A DNA stretch of 11,732 nucleotides. Origin: Candidatus Poseidoniia archaeon. GTDB lineage: Archaea; Thermoplasmatota; Poseidoniia; MGIII; CG-Epi1. The notes under the pieces are model-generated. The model was given only the letters and a program-made list of their open reading frames with translations. It was not told the origin of the DNA and ran no database searches. Below are positions 7,315-11,732 of this stretch, one piece after another. Position 1 is the first letter of the stretch. The number at the start of each line of letters is the position of its first letter. The position numbers and the translations under genes are program-made. The stretch spans positions 1 through 11,732 of the forward strand of contig JAKURS010000029.1 in NCBI GenBank assembly GCA_022449705.1, read 5' to 3'.

Positions 7315-8403
7315 ATGAGTGAAGACCCGGTTCCGCTGAAAGCCATCCACCACGTTGAACTGTGGGTCGGCAACGCCAAGCAGGCCGCCTTCTACTACCG
7401 GCAGGCATTCGGCTTCTCGCAGGTTGCCTACGCCGGGCTGGAAACGGGCGTGCGCGACCGCGCCAGCTACGTGCTGAGGCAGGGGCGCGTGCGGCTGGTG
7501 CTATCAACCCCGCTCGGCGGCGACAACGGCATGTCCTCGCATCTGGCACGGCACGGCGACGGCGTGCGCGACATCGCGTTCCACGTTGGCGACACGGATG
7601 CCTGCTTCGCCGCCACCGTAGAGCGTGGCGCGAAGGTGGCGAGCGAGCCGCAGACGCTCAGTGACGAGCACGGATCGGTGCGGCACGCTGCTATCCACAC
7701 CTACGGCGACACGCTGCACTCGTTCATCTCGTACGATGACTACGACGGCCCCTTCCTGCCGGGCTACCGCGCCGCGGCGATTGCGGGCGATTCCGTGGGG
7801 CTGCGGTTCGTCGACCACATTGTCGGCAACGTCGAGCTGGGGAAGATGGACGAGTGGGCCGGTTTCTACGCTAGCGTCCTCGGCTTCAGCCAGCAGCAGC
7901 ACTTCAGCGACGAGGATATCTCGACCGAGTACAGCGCGCTCATGTCGAAGGTAATGGAGTCGGACAACGGTCGCATCAAGTTCCCCCTCAACGAGCCTGC
8001 CGAGGGGCGGCGCAAGTCGCAGATTGAGGAGTACCTCGACTTCTACGACGGCCCCGGCGTCCAGCACATCGCGCTTCTGACCGATGATATCATCAAGGCG
8101 ATTGAGAAGCTGCGCGCCAATGGCGTCGAGTTCCTGCACGTGCCCGACGATTACTACGACACGCTACAGAAGCGCGTCGGCGCGATTGACGAGGACATGG
8201 CGGAAATCCGCAGGCTGCACATCCTCGTCGACCGCGATGACGAGGGATACCTGCTGCAATTATTCACCAAACCGGTCGAGGACCGGCCAACGCTCTTCTA
8301 CGAGGTCATCCAGCGCAAGGGCTCGCGTGGCTTCGGCTACGGCAACTTCAAGGCGCTGTTCGAAGCCATCGAGCTGGAACAGGCAGCCCGCGGGAATCTC
8401 TGA
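7315..8403 (+). CDS. hpd: 4-hydroxyphenylpyruvate dioxygenase
   Basis: 362 residues, the usual length of the bacterial-type enzyme. It converts 4-hydroxyphenylpyruvate and O2 to homogentisate and CO2, the second step of aerobic tyrosine breakdown, using non-heme iron. Two vicinal-oxygen-chelate halves are visible, starting at AIHHVELWVGN and at VDHIVGNV. The iron ligands are His168 (VDHIVGNV), His251 (GVQHIAL) and Glu330 (LFYEVIQR), closely matching Pseudomonas His161, His240 and Glu322. The conserved segments LNEPAEGRRKSQIEEYL and GYLLQLFTKP and the C-terminal GFGYGNFKALFEAIE helix are intact, so the enzyme should be active. It is first in its transcription unit, behind a strong AT-rich box. 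Its TGA overlaps the ATG of the next gene by one base (TGATG), so the two enzymes are probably translationally coupled. Related hydroxymandelate synthases share the fold, but the homogentisate dioxygenase neighbour favours this call. Confidence 0.96.
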   Translation: MSEDPVPLKAIHHVELWVGNAKQAAFYYRQAFGFSQVAYAGLETGVRDRASYVLRQGRVRLVLSTPLGGDNGMSSHLARHGDGVRDIAFHVGDTDACFAATVERGAKVASEPQTLSDEHGSVRHAAIHTYGDTLHSFISYDDYDGPFLPGYRAAAIAGDSVGLRFVDHIVGNVELGKMDEWAGFYASVLGFSQQQHFSDEDISTEYSALMSKVMESDNGRIKFPLNEPAEGRRKSQIEEYLDFYDGPGVQHIALLTDDIIKAIEKLRANGVEFLHVPDDYYDTLQKRVGAIDEDMAEIRRLHILVDRDDEGYLLQLFTKPVEDRPTLFYEVIQRKGSRGFGYGNFKALFEAIELEQAARGNL

Positions 8404-9590
8404 TGCACCGCTACCACCGGCTGGGCGAGCTGCCAAAGAAGCGCCACAAGGCTCTGCGCAAGCCGGACGGTGGCGTCTACCACGAGGAGCTCAAGGGCAA
8501 CAAGGGATTCGTCGGCCCTTCCTCGCTGCTCTACCACCTCCATCGCCCTACCGCCGTAGTCGGGACCAAGCTGCTGCGCGAAGTCAAGCTGGAGGAGGAC
8601 CCGGACCGACGGCTGCGCATGCGGCACTTCTTCACTGACCGGCTGCCGCGCGGCGGTAGCCCCACCATGGACCGCACCCCGATGCTGTTCAACAATGACG
8701 TTACGCTCTGGATGGCGTTCCCCGACAAGGATGACCAATTCTACTACCGCAACGCACAGGGCGACGAAATCGTTTATGTCAGTGATGGGAGCGGCACGCT
8801 CGAGACCGCCTTCGGGGAATTGGCATATTCGCAGGGCGACTACCTGGTAATCCCGCGCGGCATCCTGCACCGCTACCGCCTCGGCAAGGACAAGCAGCGA
8901 TTCTTTATCACCGAATCAAAGGGCGAGGTGCGCACGCCGAAGCGCTACCGCAACGAATACGGTCAGCTCATCGAACGCTCACCTTACAGTGAGCGTGACT
9001 GGCGTGTGCCCGATAACCTGCAGACCGTTGATAAACAGGAGCCGGCCACCATCATCGTCAAGCAGCGCGACCTGCTTACCGAGGTCACGCTGGAGCACCA
9101 CCCCTGTGATGTCATCGGCTGGGACGGCTACTACTACCCGTATGCTTTCAGCATCCACGACTTCGAGCCGATTGTCGGCCGCTACCACGAACCGCCGCCG
9201 GTCCACCAAACCTTCCAGGGCGATAACTTCGTGCTCTGCAGCTTCTGCCCGCGGCCGTACGACTTCGGCGAGGACGCCGTTCCCGCGCCGTATAACCACT
9301 CCAACATCATGTCCGACGAGGTCATCTACTACGCCAAGTCAGAGTTCATGTCGCGCAAGGGCATCGAATACGGCTCGATTACGCTCCACCCTGACGGCAT
9401 AACCCACGGACCCCACCCCGGCCGCTACGAGGCGAGCATCGGGGCGAAAGCCACGGACGAGCTGGCGGTGATGGTCGATACCTACTACCCGCTCAAGGTC
9501 GCCAAACAGGCCCTCAATATCGAGGATGGCGACTACGGCCGCTCCTGGCTCTCCGACGGCGAAGGCTTCGAGGACGCGCTCGGGACTTGA
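8403..9590 (+). CDS. hmgA: Homogentisate 1,2-dioxygenase
   Basis: 395 residues, shorter than the human and Pseudomonas enzymes (about 430-445). It opens the ring of homogentisate with O2 to give maleylacetoacetate, using Fe(II) in a cupin fold. An N-terminal cupin includes GDEIVYVSDGSG and IPRGILHRY. The C-terminal cupin carries the iron site: His299 in YNHSN, an acidic pair D305-E306 in MSDEV, and His335 in ITHGPHPG. These correspond to human His335, Glu341 and His371. The exact human spacing would point to Asp305, but alignment of the SDEV motif suggests Glu306 is the ligand. The preceding GYYYPYAFSIHDFEP and the PPPVHQTF segment are typical of the family. It begins one base inside the stop of the hydroxyphenylpyruvate dioxygenase gene, which makes the pathway assignment strong. 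Maleylacetoacetate isomerase and fumarylacetoacetase, needed to finish the route, are not in the window. Confidence 0.92.
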   Translation: MHRYHRLGELPKKRHKALRKPDGGVYHEELKGNKGFVGPSSLLYHLHRPTAVVGTKLLREVKLEEDPDRRLRMRHFFTDRLPRGGSPTMDRTPMLFNNDVTLWMAFPDKDDQFYYRNAQGDEIVYVSDGSGTLETAFGELAYSQGDYLVIPRGILHRYRLGKDKQRFFITESKGEVRTPKRYRNEYGQLIERSPYSERDWRVPDNLQTVDKQEPATIIVKQRDLLTEVTLEHHPCDVIGWDGYYYPYAFSIHDFEPIVGRYHEPPPVHQTFQGDNFVLCSFCPRPYDFGEDAVPAPYNHSNIMSDEVIYYAKSEFMSRKGIEYGSITLHPDGITHGPHPGRYEASIGAKATDELAVMVDTYYPLKVAKQALNIEDGDYGRSWLSDGEGFEDALGT

Positions 9591-9627
9591 CCAAACCCGC
9601 ACTCGACCGCGACTGCAATTGACTCCC

Positions 9628-10467
9628 ATGCACGCGGCTACTGAGCTGCCGTCCTTCCTCTACGGAACGGCCTGGAAGGAGGAGCGCACCGCCGGGCTGG
9701 TCGAACTGGCGTTGCAGCAGGGTTTCCGCGGCATTGACACCGCCAACCAGCGCAAGCACTACTTCGAAGCGGCGATAGGCGAGGCGATTGCGCGAGAGAT
9801 TGCGACTGGCACGGTCGCCCGCGAGGAACTGTTCCTACAGACCAAGTTCACCCACCGCCCGGGGCAGGACCAGCGCCTGCCCTACGACCCGGCGGCACCG
9901 GTCGGCGAGCAGGTGCGGCAATCTTTCGCAAGCTCGCTCGAGCACCTGCGCACCGACTACCTTGACTCATACCTGCTGCACGGACCCAGCCAGCGGCCGG
10001 GACTGGCGGAACAGGACTGGGAAGCGTGGGCAGCGATGGAAGCGCTGCACGCCGAGGGCAGTGTGCGGGCGCTGGGGGTGAGCAATTTTGACTCCGAGCA
10101 ACTGGAATTGCTTCTCGGTCGTGCCAGCGTGAAGCCACGGTTCGTCCAGAACCGCTGTTTCGCCACCAGTGGCTGGGACTGGCAGGTGCGACAGGCGTGC
10201 GAAGCTAACGACATCACCTACCAGGGCTTCAGCCTGCTGACCGCCAACCAGGAAATATGGCACAGCCGCCACGTCTCCGAAATCGGGAATATCCACAACC
10301 TCTCCCCAGCCCAGATTATCTTCTGTCTGGCAATGCATCTGGGCATCCTGCCATTGACAGGGACATCCAACGCCGGACACATGGCGGGCGACCTGGCCTG
10401 CAAGCCGGGAGTTCTGACTTCCGCGGAAGTCAGGGAGCTGGAGGCGATTGCCCTCCAGCAGGGGTAA
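9628..10467 (+). CDS. Aldo/keto reductase
   Basis: 279 residues from ATG at 9628. The frame is open further upstream, but that part overlaps the dioxygenase gene and does not look like an AKR N-terminus. It is an NAD(P)H-dependent carbonyl reductase of the TIM-barrel aldo/keto reductase superfamily. The catalytic set is visible as D37 (RGIDTA), K73 (FLQTKFT) and H118 (YLLHGP), with the usual ALGVSNF strand near residue 150. The tyrosine is displaced: after DTA comes NQRKHY, so the nearest candidate is Tyr45, three residues later than in the common DTAxxYGNE. The GTAWK opening and the DTA...KHYFE motif resemble, from memory, an AKR branch best known in fungi and plants. The C-terminal cofactor region reads LPLTGTSNAGHM. 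It sits 37 nt after hmgA with no promoter seen, so it is probably co-transcribed. Its substrate and any tie to tyrosine breakdown are unknown. Confidence 0.9.
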   Translation: MHAATELPSFLYGTAWKEERTAGLVELALQQGFRGIDTANQRKHYFEAAIGEAIAREIATGTVAREELFLQTKFTHRPGQDQRLPYDPAAPVGEQVRQSFASSLEHLRTDYLDSYLLHGPSQRPGLAEQDWEAWAAMEALHAEGSVRALGVSNFDSEQLELLLGRASVKPRFVQNRCFATSGWDWQVRQACEANDITYQGFSLLTANQEIWHSRHVSEIGNIHNLSPAQIIFCLAMHLGILPLTGTSNAGHMAGDLACKPGVLTSAEVRELEAIALQQG

Positions 10468-10469
10468 AA

Positions 10470-11021
10470 ATGGGGCAGTATTGCCCTGGCGTGCGACTCC
10501 TGATGCTGTTGATAGCGCTGATGCTGTTCAGCCCGCTGGCTGCCGCTGATGAAGGTGACGAAGGCGAAAAGGATGAGGAAGACGACGAGGGCGAGGATGC
10601 TGGTGAAGGCTCCGGCACAGCTGCGGCCTGGCTGCTGGGCGCTGGATTCATCTATATTGCCGTGCGGCAGCGACTGGTACGCGACCAGCTCCTCATGGCG
10701 GGATTGGAGCGCAAGCGCTACGGGGCGCTGCTGAAGCTGGTTCTCAACGGCCATATGCTCCTGATGCTGGGCGCCACCGCGCTGGCAGCTTACCACGGCT
10801 GGCTGATGGCGCAGTCGGAAGGCTGGCTGGAAGGTGACTCGCTCAGCGGGCTGCTGGCGCTGGCGATGATGGCCTACCTCTCGATCGCCGGAGTCCTGCT
10901 CTGGCGGCGGCTGCCGCCCGACTGGGTCAGTCGCTCGCTGCGCAAACGGGTGCGGCTGGCGCACGTCCAGCGCTGGGTAACCGTGCTGCTGCTGGTCGCC
11001 CTGGCGCTGCACCTAGCGTAG
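10470..11021 (+). CDS. Small four-helix membrane protein with paired histidines, possible b-type heme protein
   Basis: 183 residues from ATG at 10470, two bases after the AKR stop; AGGGG at 10460-10464 can serve as ribosome-binding site. Residues 1-26 form a signal peptide or first helix (LLMLLIALMLF, then AAA). A very acidic linker of Asp, Glu and Gly follows at 27-49, then hydrophobic stretches at about 51-66, 88-112, 124-140 and 163-183. Two of these carry histidine pairs: His95 and His109 in the second, His165 and His181 in the last. Two helices each with two histidines 14-16 residues apart is how many membrane cytochromes b hold two stacked hemes, so a small electron-transfer or ferric-reductase-like cytochrome is a reasonable guess. 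The spacings (14 and 16) are not identical, and I do not recognise the family. The neighbouring cupredoxin gene is compatible with a redox role but has its own promoter. Confidence 0.8.
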   Translation: MGQYCPGVRLLMLLIALMLFSPLAAADEGDEGEKDEEDDEGEDAGEGSGTAAAWLLGAGFIYIAVRQRLVRDQLLMAGLERKRYGALLKLVLNGHMLLMLGATALAAYHGWLMAQSEGWLEGDSLSGLLALAMMAYLSIAGVLLWRRLPPDWVSRSLRKRVRLAHVQRWVTVLLLVALALHLA

Positions 11022-11110
11022 TTCCACTTGGCTTGGGGAGGGTGAAGGAAGGCCTCTGGAAGCATGACAAAGGCATTAATAGTAAAATCATATGGTGTGG
11101 CATCAGCGGT
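11022..11110 (+). promoter_or_regulatory. Intergenic region with AT-rich promoter box of the cupredoxin gene
   Basis: ATTAATAGTAAAAT (11075-11088) is the only AT-rich island in this 89-base gap and lies about 30 nt before the ATG at 11111, fitting a leaderless archaeal transcript. TCATATGG just after it could be a secondary element. Unlike the other promoters here it has no C-run behind the box. No hairpin terminator for the upstream gene is obvious. Confidence 0.6.
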
Positions 11111-11617
11111 ATGGAAAAGAAAGCATCCCGAACCGCATCCCGCATAACGATTGCCCTGCTGCTGCTCCTGCCGCTCCTGCTCGCGCTGCCGCCTGCGGGC
11201 GCCGGCGAGACGGAGCTGTGGGACAGCGGCGAACTTGCTCAGGGCGAGAACTGGACGCACACCTTCTCCATGGCGACCAACGACATGTTCTACTGCAAGC
11301 CACATTCCCCCGAGGATGGCTTCACTGACTTCACCGGCTGGGTCAACGTTTCCGACGCTGCCGACGCCAGCGCGGATGATGTTACCATCTACATCAGTGA
11401 CTTCAGCTACGAGCCGAGCACGGTGCTAATCAAGCCCGGCACCAGCGTCACCTGGGTGAACAATGACAGCGCCACCCACACCGCCACCAAGATGAATATG
11501 GGAGGTCACGACGACGAAGAGAAGGAGTCGCCCGGCTTCGCAGTAGGCGCGACGGTCGGCGCGCTCGCAACTGCCCTCATCATAGCCCGCCTACGCCGGC
11601 GAGAGAGGCGGCGATGA
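11111..11617 (+). CDS. PGF-anchored, apparently circularly permuted cupredoxin (blue copper protein)
   Basis: 168 residues from ATG at 11111, chosen for its position 30 nt after the AT box and the signal peptide that follows (about 1-31, poly-Leu core). The mature domain, about 33-126, is the size of one plastocyanin-like domain, but its halves are swapped. First comes a segment normally found at the end (LWDSGELAQGENW, then FYCKPH with Cys62 and His65, then TGWVNV). A linker (81-90) follows, then the segment normally at the start (VTIYISDFSYEP, IKPGTSVTWVNND, His123 in ATHTAT). Together these give the two histidines and the cysteine of a type 1 copper site. The usual axial Met after the second His is not obvious; Phe74 stands at about that place. 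A short acidic stretch leads to PGF at 141-143, a hydrophobic helix and an Arg-rich tail, the archaeosortase-type PGF-CTERM signal. It is probably a surface-attached electron carrier. Confidence 0.85.
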   Translation: MEKKASRTASRITIALLLLLPLLLALPPAGAGETELWDSGELAQGENWTHTFSMATNDMFYCKPHSPEDGFTDFTGWVNVSDAADASADDVTIYISDFSYEPSTVLIKPGTSVTWVNNDSATHTATKMNMGGHDDEEKESPGFAVGATVGALATALIIARLRRRERRR

Positions 11618-11732
11618 ACCGCAGCAGCGCGCCGCAGTTCGTCCTGCTTCCCGGCCTCTCGCGTGTCCTCCTGATTATCCCCTGGATTCTGGGCGGTGCC
11701 TTCGCCCCGGAGGAGGGGGGCGGTGACAGCGG
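11614..11732 (+). CDS. Start of a secreted or membrane protein, truncated by the window end
   Basis: Begins at ATG 11614-11616, overlapping the cupredoxin stop as ATGA, and runs open to the window end (39 full codons). GAGAGAGG at 11601-11608 is a plausible ribosome-binding site. The visible part has a short N-terminal stretch with one Arg, then a hydrophobic segment (VLLIIPWILGGAFA, about residues 18-31), then an acidic/Gly-rich stretch (PEEGGGDSG). This looks like a signal peptide or first transmembrane helix followed by an exposed linker. The overlap indicates translational coupling with the cupredoxin and so perhaps a shared redox or surface role. Too little is visible to name a family. 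Confidence 0.6.
   Translation, partial: MNRSSAPQFVLLPGLSRVLLIIPWILGGAFAPEEGGGDS

Noticed and set aside
7504..8139. Minus-strand 211-codon frame opposite the hydroxyphenylpyruvate dioxygenase
   Set aside because: It has valine- and leucine-rich mirrored composition but no recognisable domain, and the sense strand is clearly coding with all iron ligands.
9526..9627. Longer N-terminus for the aldo/keto reductase
   Set aside because: The extra 34 residues overlap hmgA and are Thr/Arg-rich low-quality sequence; the AKR fold starts right after the ATG at 9628.
10257..10469. Longer N-terminus for the His-pair membrane protein
   Set aside because: The extra 71 residues overlap the reductase gene in another frame, are Gly/Arg/Pro-rich, and would bury the signal peptide.
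10553..10617. Acidic Asp/Glu/Gly codon stretch considered as a tandem repeat
   Set aside because: The repetition is only codon-level bias of an acidic linker, without a fixed repeat unit.
11033..11110. Longer N-terminus for the cupredoxin
   Set aside because: It would run through the AT-rich promoter box and place 26 non-hydrophobic residues before the signal peptide.
1..11732. CRISPR array, tRNA, rRNA or insertion sequence
   Set aside because: No spaced direct repeats, cloverleaf-like segments, rRNA motifs, transposase motifs or terminal inverted repeats were seen.

Overview
The window looks like chromosomal DNA from a high-GC archaeon, most likely a marine Thermoplasmatota (Marine Group II/III, 'Poseidoniia'-type). 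This placement is inference. It rests on archaeal-style AT-rich boxes about 25-35 nt upstream of start codons with almost no 5' leader, a PGF-type C-terminal surface anchor, an archaeal HemK2/Mtq2-like methyltransferase end, a signal-peptide cupredoxin, and a bacterial-type MutS in an otherwise archaeal setting. There are no rRNA or tRNA genes, insertion sequences or CRISPR arrays. Coding density is very high and no gene-free stretch exceeds about 95 bases.

Left part (1-5126): the 3' end of a class I SAM methyltransferase with an NPPY motif is followed by a secreted, cysteine-rich, acidic surface protein. That protein has a calcium-binding (thrombospondin type 3-like) repeat and a C-terminal membrane anchor, and its body is much richer in A+T than its neighbours. 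Next comes a full-length MutS. It converges on a three-helix membrane protein with an external beta domain, and the two genes share the palindrome CTAG as stop codon on opposite strands.

Middle part (5127-7258): a 56-bp divergent intergenic region holds one AT-rich box that seems to serve both directions. It leads rightwards to a large site-2-protease-type (M50) membrane metalloprotease with a PDZ-like insert and a C-terminal PKD domain.

Right part (7259-11732): 4-hydroxyphenylpyruvate dioxygenase and homogentisate 1,2-dioxygenase overlap by one base (TGATG). Together they make the two-step core of aerobic tyrosine breakdown. An aldo/keto reductase and a small four-helix membrane protein with two pairs of histidines, possibly a b-type heme protein, follow in the same direction. 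A separate promoter then drives a PGF-anchored cupredoxin whose two sequence halves appear in the reverse of the usual order, suggesting a circular permutation. It overlaps by ATGA with a further secreted or membrane protein cut off by the window end.

The most unusual items are the apparently permuted cupredoxin, the His-pair membrane protein beside it, the protease-PKD fusion divergent from an unknown membrane protein, and a repeated promoter layout in which an AT-rich box is closely followed by a run of six or seven C.
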